A stretch of DNA of 64,000 bases from Phoebastria nigripes. Taxonomy: Eukaryota; Chordata; Aves; Procellariiformes; Diomedeidae. The notes beneath the pieces are model-generated. The model ran no database searches, was not told where the DNA came from, and was given only the letters and a program-made list of their open reading frames with translations. The position numbers and the translations under genes were made by a program. The DNA is taken from NCBI GenBank assembly GCA_035582835.1, contig JAYKAV010000955.1:621696-685695 (forward strand), in the 5' to 3' direction. How positions within the stretch are numbered: position 1 is the first letter of the stretch; the number at the start of each line of letters is the position of its first letter. Shown piece after piece: positions 33,201 to 48,200 of this stretch.

Positions 33201-36200
33201 ATGTGGTTTATTCCTCAGGGTAATTTGATTGCTTTGTTACTAGGGGAGACCCAGTCATACAAATTTCATAAAGCAGCTCTTTACGGGAGGAAGGAGTAAA
33301 TATGATCATGCAGCTGAACTTCTCCATTTGCTGCTGGATGCCCAGAAACTAGAAAACAGAATAGCAAACCTACATGACACACAAGCCCCTTTCAGTAAAG
33401 AAAAGCCCTTGTTTATGTAAATACCCATTTCTAGCAATTTAGAAGCAGCTGCTAACCACAAGTGTTTTAATTGCCACTGCACTATTTCAATTACTAATCT
33501 CTGCTTTGTTCCTACCTCTCTATGGACATGCTGTAAATTATTATAATTTGTTATGATGGACAGCATTAGAATGGCATCTATTAGCACTTCTACAGTTGAG
33601 AGACCCTCATAATGTCTATTAGCAACCCTTGCACGTGATGGCAATGATGGAGGGGAGGGACACCATCATATATCTACTGTGAGTGGAAATTCAGGCAACT
33701 GAGTTCTGAATAATTACTCCTTTTTTTTTTTTTTTTGTCTGTCTTCCAGACATAAATATTGAAATATGTAAGTAAACTCAGTCATCCTAAAATCCCTATA
33801 ATACATTTCTGCAATATTTTACTCCATTCAAAACTATTTAAAAATCTGGCATTTTACAGACAATGAGTTCCTTATATGCTTAATGCTGATTTTTGGTATT
33901 TTGTTTCAAATATTGAAAGAGAGTAAGTTAGCATTTTAAAAGGTAGCAGGAGGCTTATTATACAGTGGGTGGCAACACAGAGTGGGCTAAGGAGAGAGAC
34001 AGCTTCTCTGTAACCTTGCTGACCCCTGCAAGCTATAAAAATCAATAAGAGAATCAAACCAATTAAGGGGTACCAAGAAGTTTACAGAGGCTGAAAATGG
34101 AACTAAGGGACACAGTCATTGATTTATTGTCATGGAGTGATCCCAAATAATAGATTTATAATTCCATTGTTTGCCATTTGATTCTTTTTCTTCTTTAAAG
34201 CAATCAAATACAAGGCCCTCTTCTGATGCAGGTGCGTTATGTAATTATCCTTGTGAAAGGTGCTTTTGTCCTCCTTGCTCTTTAAAATACTTGAAGATTC
34301 ACTGGGACAAAAAACAAATGACTGAAAATGGTTTATGGCTCAGTAGGTGAAAGCATCATTCTCACTCTATTTCTGTGTGCATGGCAGGAAATGTAAATGT
34401 TAAGAAAAAAATCTATAAGAAATGTGCTTCCTGCTATCACTCCTTCCCTAGTGATAAATACCTCAGAGAGCAGTCTCCTGAGAGATGTCCTGGTCTTGAA
34501 TCCATGCAGAGGACAGCACCAAACCTTGCTCGCCGCCACCGCATGTTTGTTCTCCTAACAACCCAGCAAGGTGTCACACCTCTTCCCTCAGCTGCTCTGT
34601 GCTGCTGCCCCTTCACAAGGCTCCTTTCTTCTCATATGTACCCAAACAAGATGGTTTCACTCTGAACCAAAGGGAACATATTGCAGCAAAGCAGGTGCAA
34701 GGTTTTCAAGACTTTCTAGTTACAACGGTACAAGGCCAAACACTTAATGAAGGTGTACTAGTCCAGGGCGCTGGCTGTCTGATGTTCAGTTCAATAGCAC
34801 TGGTACAGGGTGGTCCCCTTCTCTGCGTGTTTGAACTGGCTTCACACTGCAGAAATTTAATCTCTTGAATTTTGATGTTAAATAGATACACCCTTGAGTA
34901 AAAAAGTCCTTCCCTTGGTTTCACAGCTAGCTATGCAGGAGTGATAGCTGCTTGCAGTCAAGATATCATAGCCATTACACGAGGCAGCTGCCTCAGTTTG
35001 CTTTGAAATATCTCCAGATTTTGGGGAAATTTTCCAGAATTATCTCATGTTTCAGCCTTTCTGGCATCCCTCCTGGGTAATGTACTGGCTGCCCTTTCTC
35101 ATTTCTTGGAAAATGGGATGCTCCAGCCCAGTGCAGGTACCCTCCCTAGATGTGAGTTGCTCATGTGTAGTCCTCTTCAGACCTCCAAACTCGGAGCCAC
35201 TGTGGGATACATCTGAGCAATTCAGGAGCACTTTGGGAACTGAATGGCTCCATCCTTTGCAAAAAGCCCTTTCTTCACTTTGGATTACATTAAAAATGTA
35301 TAGTTCTACCAAAGAGGTAAGCCACAAATGTGTGATCCATGTCTCGCTGCCCTCATTGCTCCAGTATATGGCCAGGGGACTCTGTACCTGGAGTCCTACA
35401 CCAAACTGCAGTTTCTTCTGTGAACTTTTTCTGTGCTCCATTCCTGCTGNTGACCTGCTGGTGTCCTTTTTTCTTCCCAAACAAGATCTATTTGTCGTAT
35501 GCAATTTCTCCGTCTTGTTAACACAAGCACAGGGTGTGTATAGAATGAAATACAGCATAGCTGACAATCGCAGTACAGGCAAATTTAATTATTTAATCCC
35601 CCTCTAAGGGAGAGGGGCTAGTGAAGGTGTTGGAGAAGCAGCTGAACTAGGATGAAGGTATGGCTGGGTTTGGGAATGAGGAAAGAGGAACAGTGAAAGG
35701 TCATTAATGCAATTGGTCTGCAGCTGCTGGTATGCGAGAGAGGGTAGTAAGTACTTTTGGGAAAATGTATCAAAACTCTTTTGAAAATAATTGCTTCTCC
35801 GCCAGTCTTCACATCTTCCTTCCTCCGTGCCAGCAGTTACCAGGCTGGGTCCTAGGACTTGGCACGGGCAGAGCAGGCAGCGGGGCCATGGCTGGCTGAC
35901 AGCCTCACAGCGACTCAGGCAATTACTTACCTTGTCTTTGGGGGTCCTGGAAGTTACTCCTAAGGACACAGACAGTTCACAAGATCAAACTGGAACTTGT
36001 GTGTACAGAGAAATCCCTCGTCTTAATACAGTTTTTTCTAAAAATCCATCTGAGCTGCTTGCAGAGACCCTGAAATCTTGCCACAATACATGAAAATTCT
36101 GCCTTGAAGGTCTAGAAAACACTTTAAATTACTTTGGCTATGCATGATGGGAAGTTCTGAAGATGATTTAGTTAATCTTTGCAAACACTTTAAAGATAAA

Positions 36201-39200
36201 ACGTGTCAATTATATGTTGCTAGTAGCAGTAGTTATACTCCTATGTTGTTCTCTTCAGTAGAGAACCAGGTACTTTAGTTAAAGCTGAGAAAGAGAAGGG
36301 AAGTAAGCACCGATGGACAGATTGCTATTGATCGCACCCCACCACTTTGCATTTACAGTCAGCCGAGATTCATTTTCTCATCTGTTCAGTGATTTAACTA
36401 TGTGACTCCCCAAAGCCAGACATCATCAGGATAAAATTCCAGTGCATTTCCCTGACAAACTTCTCCTTAAATAACTTCTTTACTGTTTACTAAAATACAA
36501 CCATTCATAAAGAGTCAATTAATCGATCCCAGTGACACTGTGCAGCTTCAGCCTTGCTAGCAGCTAAGTGGCACTAATGTTATACTGAATTTGGGAAGCA
36601 GCTTATCTGCATGGAAGAGCGTTGTTGCTCAGCTATATTCTGTAGGCTGTGGAAATCAAGCAGCAGCTACTGGACATGGAGACCTATCAGCTTTGTATTT
36701 TGTAAAGCTTTCACTCTGAATGTGGTAGGGCAATACAAGAGCTAAAATAGATGCCATATACCAGGTGGTTTCACAGAGCCCTTGTCCAGCAATTGGCATC
36801 ATCCTGTTTGTTTGTAAAAAGACAAATATATTTGGTCTTTTGTAACATACAAATGAACTAAAGAAAGTAAAATATCCCACATTCTCCCAAACACACAAAA
36901 AGGATTAAAACCACCTCTTGAAAATAAATATCTTACAAAAATGGGGTTATGTCTTGTTAAAACAGTTCAGAGTTATGACTTCAATCAGTGATATTATACA
37001 AAATCAATAGGCATAGCATATTCCTTGTGATGAACTATTTACAGTTGCCTGCTAGATACTAATAATGGTGTGCATTTTCTCCTAATTAAAACGACAATAG
37101 CTATTACTTTAAAACTATCTTAACGTGACTGATGCAGTTTCATTTTGGCTAATAATATTCCTCCATTTGTTTCTCACCCATTTATATGCTACCACTTAGT
37201 GTTAGTGAAGCGTGACACTGCCAGATGTGCCTGCAGAACTGAAACAAGGGCACACAAGCAGTGAAAGCCTTGCAAGCCCTTCAGCTAATTGACATTATTG
37301 TGTGTCCAGGAGGATGGAGGGGGAACAGCAGAACAGTAGTTTGTTTCTTGGCCAGACTTCCACTGCAAAGCCACAGTCACAACATCCTGCTGAACTGAAG
37401 GGCCTTTGTTAGGAGACATTCCCTCTGCTTTAGTGTAACTTTTAAAGATTCAAGTTCTTTATTGACAGGAGGATTTTAATCTTTACTATATTTACATGTT
37501 TTATTAGAATCCAAGTAATTGTCCTGGGTGAGATTATTAAATTTTACCTTATCTGGATACAAGTTTTTTGAAAGAGAGAGCATAAGAAAGACACTCTCCT
37601 CCCTCCCGACACACACCCCTCCTCCAAAGGCCACCTTATGGGAGAAAATGCCAAATAAGACACACTTTTTTAAAACCAGTATGACACACAATTGTCTAAC
37701 TTTCTGTCTTGTCTTTTTTTTTACTTCTTAAATACACAGCTGGCATCTGCTTTACATTAGAAATATGTGTGGGCACTGATGCTGAAGTCCAGAGGGGATA
37801 TTCATGTTACGTAGCAGCTCCTCACACAGGCGGTCCCCAGCTCCAAGGGTGAGAGATGGGTCTGCGTCTACACCCGTGTCTCAGAGCATGGTGGCAGCAC
37901 CTGGAAAACCACTTTCTTGACTACATGCATTGCTTTGCTCTGGGCATCTAGCCAGACGATGCCACAAGAATGCCCCACTAGCAAACCAGCTGGGAAACCA
38001 TCTAGTCACCTGCAGAGATAATGCGCTGCCTTTGCTCTTGCTGTGGTGCTCAGGGAAAGGAGCTTAATCCTCAGGCTACTTCCTTCCTCCGCAAAAAGTT
38101 CACGTGTTGCACGTGGCAGGGATGGCGAAGGCCAGGGGTGCAGCGACGGCCCGTGCGTGAGCCGTACAGACACAGCTGGGGGCCATGGAGAGGAGCTGGA
38201 TGGGGCAGCAGTGGGACATGGATGGGGCACCCTCACCAAGATGGCCCTGCAGCAATCCAGCGCTAGCTGGCTGCTACAGGGATGCAAAGGTGAGCAGCTG
38301 AAGCTCAGCAACTGAACAGATTTGAAATGAGGCCTTTTTAAATAGGGAGAGTAATAAGCTGTGGGAACAAATTGTTACAGATGAAGTGTCCTTGCTGCCA
38401 CCACTTGAAAATGTAAACAAATCTTGGGTTTCTTTTTGAAATACTTGCCCTGCTTCCTCCAGCTTTTGCAGGTGTTATGACTGGGTAGTACAGATGTTAA
38501 TGACGGGGGGGGATCTTTCTCCTTTGCGATATCCACAGTCATGCAACAGCGAGCACAGCAGCCTCTTTCTGCCCTTACAATAGACTGATCTGTCAGTCCC
38601 ATGACACCCATCAGTTACCAGCCACCTCTCAAACAGACCTGTCAGTTGGTCATCTAACATCATTTTTCCTGACAAGAGGAATGAGTGAATAACCGCTGTC
38701 TGTGTTGGCAGGAAGAGCGGCATGGCAGCAGCAGAGCTGATTGGCGAAGCAGTTGGTGCTGAGGGCCAGATGTCCATGCTGGCCACAGCTGGGGGCCGCT
38801 TTGGGCCACCTCCAAACACCCAGGGCTGGCCGAAGCACCCAAGGTGTGCCTGCAGAGCCCAGCTTTTGCTCGGCTTCACCCAAAAGGGAGACGCTTTGCA
38901 GGCTCTCAGATTACACTGCATGATAGGTGGTGACGGTTTGCTTAAACAGTGCTCTCCTGATCAGAACCACGATGGTGATGTGGACATACTCCCACTAACA
39001 TGGCACAGAAATGCCCCAGTCAAGGAGAAGCCCTGCCTATGACAATAATCAGCTCTGGGTCCTCAAGAAGCAGGAAAAATCACATCTTATGATTCCCATG
39101 ACCAGTAGTGTTAACACTTTAATATGGACTTGGGCTTGACATGATAGCAGGATCTGGCTATCTGAATGAGGGAGATGTGTCTTTTTGGATTTCTTGGACA

Positions 39201-42200
39201 TATGGTTTAAGTCAGTTATGTAAAAAGAAAAATATTTACATCAGCAAAACTAGAAATGCTGAAACATATGGAACATTATTTCTAACAACCTGAGAGAAAA
39301 TGTTGCCTAATAGCAGTTCTTGTCTTCTCTTTAGCAAGGCTAATCTTAGTCTTCATTTGTTTTCCAAATGACATTATTATTCAGTAAATAGAATATGAAG
39401 CCAAGGAACAGAAATTGCTCAGTTCCTGGCAAACTTTCTTCTCATCTTGCTCAGTAATCATGATTATAATGATTTTATTCATAAGTCACATTAAGTTTTT
39501 CCCTATGGTAAAATTAAATGCAATGGGAAGTGAATGATCTGTTCCCTAAATACAAAGCTAAAAGCAATACATCTTGCTCCTACATAAAACAACCATATTT
39601 ATGCTCCAGATAGTCAATGACTTAATCAGAAATAACTATTCTGATGAACCCTGGCATTCAACTCTTCCTTTTCTTTTTGTTTAATAGCAGAACAAAATGT
39701 CAGTCTAATAAATTAAAGCATTGAGATCTCTATCTATGGAGACCCCAGAATGTCAGAAAGATTGATACTAAATTGCTGGATGCAGAGTAATCAATGTCAT
39801 CTAAGAGATCAGGATCCAAGAGTCAAACACGACACTGAACAGATAGATTTGTGCCCTGTTTTATTCTAAAACATGTGCCATCAGCTCTTTACATTTCCAC
39901 CAGACTGAAGGGGACCAGCTTTAGGACTAAAAAGATACTTTGGTGTGAACATTTTGCTGAATTGGGGTATCGTATAAAAGCAGAGGCCAGACACAATTTG
40001 CTGAGATTTGTTTTAGTAAAAAGTAAGGTCTTACAATGGGAGGGAATACTCTGAAAACCAGACACCCAAGGAAAGTACTGGGGTATGAGGTTAGCAAGCA
40101 AAATGTAAAAAAAATGCACCCTCTTAGTTCGCTATTGCCTAGTGAAGGTATGTTGGGCTGCACCAGGACACCTTCTAAGGGAAGCAGGATAACCATGCTA
40201 AAGCCAAATAATCTTTTCCCTTTGGAAGTGAACCAGCTGATTCTTGGAGGAGGAGGGCAAGCAGCAGCANGCTCTCTCGGGGCTTGACACAATCCTGAAC
40301 CTGACAAAGGACATGGAGAACAAGAAGTAAGAAAGGCTGCAATGACTCAGCTCAAAAACTTGCAGCCTTGAGGTGAGTGACTGATGTGCTGACAGATGAG
40401 TGACTGATGAGTTTGTAAAAGGCATTGCAATTGTTTTATATTTGCTTGGCGTTTGTGGAGGGTCAGTCTTCTGGGTTTATACCTGTCACCTACAGCAGAC
40501 TGAGGAGATTTGAGGGAAGAAAACTCAATAATAAATCTGCTAAGGCTGTATGAGTATAAAAAGTTCTGTAATAACAGTGGCAGCATTTACCTGAGGTATC
40601 TGCGTTATTTTGGAGAAGTGTTCACATACAATTTACGGTTGTGATGTTCAGCAACTCACCAAAGCTGAAACATGTTTGATTATGCTTGAATAATATATAT
40701 TGCTTTAATCAAGGCTTATTATTATGTCCATGACACAACTCTTGGAGAATGAATGTCCCTACCAGTATTTTGAAGGCAAANTTTGTTAAATGCATGGGAT
40801 TGTTAAGCATAAAGAGGACGTGTAGTCCTATTCAGGTTACCATAAAACAATAATAAAAGGAGTCTATTGGACAGCAGAGCAATACAGCTAGGCATGCTAC
40901 ATTGTGTCTGTCTCACCAAGCATATTTTCTGTAGTATGCTGAATTTTCCTGAAGTTTTGCCAGTGAGGTCCTTTTTAGGATTACCTTTTGTTAGCTTGGG
41001 AAAACTGATGGTAATTCCCTGGGGTAGCGTGAGACAGGGAGACTTACCAAGACAGCGCAGGAGCTTACCACNGTGTCACCCTACCCTCCTATTAGTGAAT
41101 ATGGTGGACAAAAGCAGCTCTGACGAGATAGATGTAGGCTAGCCTAATCTGAAACACATGAGGCTAGGAAGCCACGCTTAGCCCCTAAGGGCTGAAATGC
41201 CATAGGTAGGCAAAAGGAAATTAGAGACCAAAACCATCAAAACCGTGCTGGGCCCTGAGCAGTACTGCAAAAATGATCGCTTGGCTTGCTCAGGACTCTG
41301 CTGCCTGAGAATAAACCTAAGCAAATAATGACATCTATTTATTTATTCATTTCTCTGTCTTGTTTCCAGCAGACTAGACATCAGGAATCCATGTCTGTCT
41401 AGTTCATGCTGAATTATTTCTTTTTTGTTGGTGGTGGCTGAAGGAAAATGTGATCAATGTTGAAGCCACATTCCCCCGAATAAAGGAGTTAATCACCTAG
41501 TTCAACATAGAGCACTATGGAAGCAGCATGTTTAAAAGAAATAAAAGGTTTTGAATAACTTACTTTCATGTATATGTATGCATATGTGTAGTATGTGTAA
41601 GAGCTTGTATTAATTTATACCTGGTATGCCTGTGGAGTACCAGATACTTCCTTGAAGGAAAGAATATGTCCTCTTTTTGTGCCATGAATTTACCTCTTGA
41701 ACTACACATGGAAGAACATTAAGATTTACAAAGCTATTATAACTGACAGATTAAATTTCATGGGGATATGTATTTTAATTGATAACCATAAAGGCAGCAC
41801 AGTAAAGGTTATCTTGCAACTATATTTGGAAATTGCTTTCATAACATCACTTAATTCCTCTAGAAGTTATCTTTAATCAATTAAACTCTTTGCTGATATT
41901 ATTACATATATTTTATCTGAAAGTGACCCTATTTTGTCTTGCTGTGACCTTATCTTATGCATGATCCAGCAAGAAAAGGAACTCATTTACTTCTCACAGA
42001 TCCTTTTACTTCATATATGTTGCGTAAATTTTCTATCCCCGAATAGACTAACCCAAGCATATAACCACTTGCTATAATATACTGAAATCCCTGCTCAAAA
42101 AATGGCTGGCACGTAATGGTGTCCTCAAGCAGCTGACTACAAAACGTTAGAAAATTGTGACAGAAAGCTGATTTTTTTCCTCCTGTTTTTGGAAAATTAA

Positions 42201-45200
42201 GATTTTGCAGGGGGGAGGTGTGTTGACAGAAAACCAAAATAACATTGTAGTGTCACTTACTACATATAACATAGAATCATTTTCATCATTAAAAATAGAA
42301 CAAAATAAAGACTCTAGTTTTTGTCTTGCAATACCAGGTCACGTCTCTCCCCAGCCGCAGGTGGGCAGCCCATGTTCCTCCATCAGCGGCACAGTTTGCC
42401 TTCCCTCGCACTATCGGGTATCCACAACCTGAATGATGGTATTGTGAGAAATAGCAATTTAAAAATCTCCCTAGGCTGTATAAGAGCATCACCATTTCAG
42501 GGAAACATAACATCTTGGAAGGTGATTTGACTGCCAGCTTCGGCGTTTCAGACTGTGTTTTCCCTCCTCCCTTGTTAAAACATACCAGCTGTTCAGCTGT
42601 GCGGGGCTGCGGGGGAAGCAGGAGCGTACGAAGGCTGTAGGGGTGGCTCTAGGGGTGGCTGTGTGAGCACCAGGGAAGTCAGGGGGAGCCTGTTTCCAGC
42701 TACAGGACAGACAGAGGATCCTGTGGTTTGCCTTCGCTGGGGCTGTTGCTATCACACAGCTCCTGCTCTGACGCGCNGCACTGAAGCAGAGCAGTGAGCA
42801 ATAAAGTTGGAGGGCCAGCACCCTCTCATAATGCTGCTGAAGAGGGGGCAGAGAGGCAGATACCTGGGGGTGTCAGAGGCGTGATGGGCAACAAGACTGG
42901 ACGAGGTCTCCAAACCAGGAGTAAGACACGCAGTCTGCAGCCCCGGGGTCCATGGGACGTACGTAATGGTGTCCCAGCGGCTGGTGGGGTTCAGCCTGGT
43001 GGGTCTAAGCAGGAGCCAGGAGACCATCACTGATGTGCTCTCAGCAAGGCACTGCCAACCTTCACTTTGGCACCTCACAGCTTTTGAATGGTTTTTCCAT
43101 CCCACCAATGTTCTGTCAAACTGATTTGTTTGTGTGGGGTATCAGCAGACATACTGCACTGTTGGACATTTTTCTACCCTGCTCAAAGGCGGACAGGAGG
43201 GTATTTTCCTCACGCTATTTTTTTTCTTTTTTTCAACATGACGGTTACTGTATTCATTAAATAACATACCAAATTGTTAACAAAGAACAAGTGTGTGTTA
43301 GGGAGTGTATCCATATTGTGCAATGAAAAGAAAAGTGTTAGAATTACTTTCAGAAGTGAGAAGATGTGAAATGAGAGCCCTGGTAATGCTCAGGTTGTTT
43401 TACCTTCAGTGCTCCTGTACAGCATGTCCCCCGTAGAGCCTGCACTCCGGGTGCTGGTTATGAGCTATCAGACTGTACTAGAGACATCTAGTACCAAATA
43501 CATGTGGAAAAAACATCATGAAGTGTCAGTGGGAAAAGTTATGGAGCATATATGGTGTCCACATTTTACAATAATTATTTAAATACAAATATAAGAAAAG
43601 AATTGAAAAAGTGGCAAACTGACAAATGTCTTACAGTGCAGTAATAGATCCCATGGTAGTTGCTGTTCTGCTAGGGTCTATCTGGGAGATACATTTCTAT
43701 ACATTTCTATATGTTTTGTCCATCTATGGTAGGCTTGAACATTTTCACCAATGATCAGACTGAAAAAACGGGGACTTTCTGTGGAGTAAACCTGCACTGT
43801 TCAGCCTGGCAAAGGAGTCAGAAGTGATATTTTATAACTGACCCAGCTCCACGACTCTGCTCTGCCAGTACAGAACTGATTGGAGGCCAGAGGACCACCG
43901 TGCTCATATTAATTTACCAGCCAGGATAAATAAAATTTTTTTGCTTATATAAGATTACCAAATTAAATCATTGCTGGCCTTTATGCTACTGTTTGCAGAA
44001 AGTACGCTGGGGCTTCGTTATTCTTCTGTTATTTCTTAGGATTGATTCAGATTAATCAGAAAGCTCCTGAAACATTTATATAGTATTAGAGGGATTATGC
44101 CAGTTCATCAGCATCTTTAGTCTGAGTTTTTTGACTGCATAACAAGTATATATCTTTTCCCTTTCTCCTCCGGGAACTGCACTTTCAGTGAAGTAAATAC
44201 ATGGAGACTGAAAAGTTCAGAAAAGTAGAGATGTATTAGGGGAAAAAAGAAAACAAACAAAAATGAGTACCTGCTATGTGACTTCAGAAGCATATAACCT
44301 CCTTTTAGTCCCTGATTAAAGACCAGGCAGCCTTGGTGAAAACACATCTGACTTGAAAGAGGAACCTGCACGCTGAGAAAAATCTGTTGTAAAGAAAGGA
44401 AGGAGGTGTTGCAACATGCCTTTTGGGGGGAAAAATGTGGGGTTTAGATATGAAGAAACAAGTGTTCTCCTGAGGCTGATATTTTTACTCATCTTTTGGC
44501 ACCACATACCATGTGATATATTTAGCATATATCTTATCTCACAATTGTTCTGGGTTCAAAAACCCTATAGAAACACATCCTACTAAATTCTGAAGAGCTT
44601 TTCCATAAAATAAATACCTTCCTTTCCCAGTTGTTTTCTTTGTATATGGCTTCTTTAAAGGTTTGTGTTTGACTAAAGCTTTCTCCTTCAAAAACCAGGC
44701 ATTGAGAAAACAGCACTGCCAAGAAATCCTAATCAAGATTTAGAAGAGCCTGTTGCTATGGAAATAGCCGTGGCATCGCATGTTCAATACAACTCCTCCT
44801 GCATTAAAAAGCAGCCTGAATAAAACAGAAAACTCTGGCCTGAGTAAAATAAATCAACAGAGTAAACCAATCGAGTGAATTATATCAACGATACATTAAT
44901 GGTGAAAATTTAGCCTTTATTAATTATGCTTTCATTGGCTCTTGTTATCTGCAGGCAGAGGGACTGCCTCCTCCCCAGGCAGGGGGACTGCAGCAGAGAG
45001 GAATTACTTGCACCCAAGCACCCAAAATGAGTTCGCTATTTTGCTGAGTATATGTTTAGTTGGGGTGGTTGTATCTGCTCTCACTCAGCAGTGCTGACAC
45101 CAAGGGTTGAAAAATCATGACTTAACTCTGCAAAAATTAAGTAGTTTTTGGAGAGCAAAGGCACCCTGCTCCAGGGGAGTGTGTGCGTGCAGGCTGCAGT

Positions 45201-48200
45201 CAGGGCTGCCGATTATTCTCACGAACTGGCAGGGCCCCACAAAATCTCAGCCCCACAGAATCTCCCCCCCACAGAAAGCCTATGGCAGTTTATTCTACAT
45301 CCCAAATTAATCCAGATGCACTGTCCAGGTATCATTTCTATCCCATCAAAGTCCAAGACACAGTAGCCTGCATCTCCAGCCCGCCTGTCTGACAAGCCCA
45401 CTGCACCAGTTTTGTCCTTACAGCTCCCCCACATCCCATCCATTCACTTAATTTTGGCCTTTTAATATTCAACTGCTATGCCACTTAAATTGAGGCAAAA
45501 GCATCATGCTGTACTGCAAAAATTGACCACAAGTTCAGGAGTAACAGGGTCTAATCCTAAGTCTATCGCAGCATCAGTTCTTGAGACTATAATAGCCCTC
45601 CTTTTGTTTAGTTTGATGCCTAGTTAAAAGATTACTGAGGTTGAAGATATAAATCGTCATTTGTGCCTGGAAAGTTAATGGCCTTGGTGGCGAGTCAGCA
45701 CCTCTCTCTGGTCCTGGCTCAGGATGTTTTCTGTTTCAGGTAGATCTCACCACTTTGGCGATGCTCAAGAACGTGGAGTCAATTTAAAGACAAAAGCTCA
45801 GGTTGTGGAAGAAGAGCTGAGTGGCTCCTGCCAAGCAAGATGAGTAGATGCGCATCCATTTCAGGGCTGTTCATGGACATATGGAGATTGTGGGTACAAC
45901 GGTAACTGAGTTCTTTACAGAAGTGGCTTTATAGCACTTCCACATGTGATGCAGGATTGCCCTGTGCATGTATAGCTCAACTGTATATGGAATGCAAATA
46001 CTGCTTTTCTGGATACGCTGCACTTGGATATCTGTTTTTACATCTGGGCAATCATCTGACTGCTGCAAAACCTTCCTGAAAAACTATATACTTTTGGAGA
46101 AGGATGTGGTATTTGATGTACAACATGGAAAAGCCCATATTATACAGGATGCCTAAACCTAGTGTTGGCAGATGGATCTTGAAAGTCTTTGGCCTGTGTG
46201 CTATGAATCCACGCCTTAACACCAAGCTGATCCAATGCAGCTCCTTGAAAGCCATCTCATGCCAGTGATGGCTGCAGTGAAACTACTTTTAAAAACTGGA
46301 ACAAAATTGTCTAGTAATCTCAACTGAAATTCTGCACCTTTTAATTTAACCTGATATGGCCTCAGGAGAAAAAAAGAAACAGGAAGAGTTAAGTCCAATG
46401 TTAGTAGAAGGACATGCTCTAAAAGCCTGATTATCCAGATGGAACAGATAAATCTGTTACTCTTTCTCTAAATATCAACACTGCATAATTAGCAGCTGCT
46501 AAAATAATGGAAGCCAATTGAAGAAAAACATGGTATGCTCTACATTCATTTATTAAATACCTTATGTTTCCAAACAGAGCTTTCCATATTTGCTGCAAAA
46601 CTGTGTAGCTTAATGCTCTACACAACTGAGCAAAGATGACAGCACTGAAATGAGCTATTACTATTTCCATCAGGAAGATACGGGGAACTAGTCTGTGTCT
46701 TTGAGGCGAAAATATATATTCATCAAATGGAAAAGCTTTAAAAAGCAGCACTATCTAAGATATCAGCATCCTGTCTCCCTTGGAGACAGCTAAACCCCAC
46801 ATTTATCTAAATTATCTTGGTAATATGACAGAGTGATTGCTCACTAATGGTCAGTAACAGTTTTCTTTGTCATTTTCCTAGTCATTACCTCCTCAGAATG
46901 AACTCCAGAATAAACTGCTGATGCATCGTGACTAGAATATAAAGCGCACCGTTAGAACGGAGACCATTTCTATTAAACTCATGAACCTGTACATTGGACT
47001 TCTGACATTTTCATTTACAAAAAATAATACCCCTCTATTACAAACCCTGATGAGCTTAGAGATATTCTGTGCTTAAAACAGAAGCAAAGCAATATTTATT
47101 TTGCACAGCTGTCTTCTATTTTCTTCCTTGTCTCCCCACAGCTACTCATACACAGGAGCCGCATTCTCTGCAAAGCAAAGAGCACTGTTCAAAGAAGGCT
47201 AGTTTTGTAGGTACTGTATTTCATGGCCCATTCAGCTGCATTTTTTAATTTGGAAGTTTAAGTCTATTTGCCCTTTTTCAGGAGCTGGAGAGAATCACTG
47301 ATTACACAGTCCGCCTGAATCTCATTTCCCCTGCTGAGTCTGAGAAAAGCCCTCACAGAAGGCTCCTGCACGTGGCAGCTGCTTATTGACTCCTTCTTCT
47401 CCTCTCAAAGAGTGGAAATTTTCAGTGCTGAGATCCATTGTCTTTATTTCAAATTAAATGGAGCTGATCTGTTGAGCTGCAAAGATGGAGGAAACAAAAA
47501 ACGTGAGAAGAAGTAGTAAAGGAGCCAAAGTGCTGCCACGTGAAGCTGCACAGTTTTGAAATACTGCGTCAGCCTAGAAAAACAGTGTTAGGGTGACCAT
47601 AAAGGAGGATCGTATCTTCCCCAGTGTCACACCAAACAGATGCATACTGATCCTTCAGGGAGTCCTAAAGGCCAAAGGGTTGGGGAAATGCTGTGGAGCT
47701 TCTATGCTGCATCTTCTGACCTTCTTTTCTACAGGAGGGGATCCTGCCCGCTTGCTGTGCAAATGGGCATTAACAACATAGGCAGCCATAGAGCAGCAGC
47801 GGTGCTTCATCCTGTGCACTCTCAAATGCTCTTCCAACCTTGCAAAAACACATGCACAAATAAGCTATAGATACAAAAAGCCATCAATACTTTTTTTTAA
47901 CCTCTGTTGTAATTAGGAGGGAGGGGAGGATCACAGCTCACTCTGACTCCAAAGAAAGAGGGGCCCACCTGAAAAGGCAGATATTTCTAAATCATCAGGG
48001 CACAAGGACTCAAAGAGTTAGATCAAATTTCTCTTTCTCTTAAAACAGGCCACCAAACCACATAATTTCCCTTGTTTTACAGAAAATGCCATATATCTTT
48101 GCTAGCCTAGCTTGACCATGGAGATCAGGTCAGGACCATGGAGTTCGTGACCATGGAGTTCAGGTCAGGTCCTCAGCTTAGCTAATCCAGAGGTGCACAG

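Noticed and set aside
46431..46751. 106-codon hydrophobic open frame on the minus strand
   Set aside because: It looks membrane-like but is short, isolated and in AT-rich DNA where Phe, Leu and Ile codons dominate by composition. No family is recognised.
48114..48168. CRISPR-like repeat array
   Set aside because: Three directly abutting copies without spacers in vertebrate DNA form a minisatellite, not a CRISPR array.
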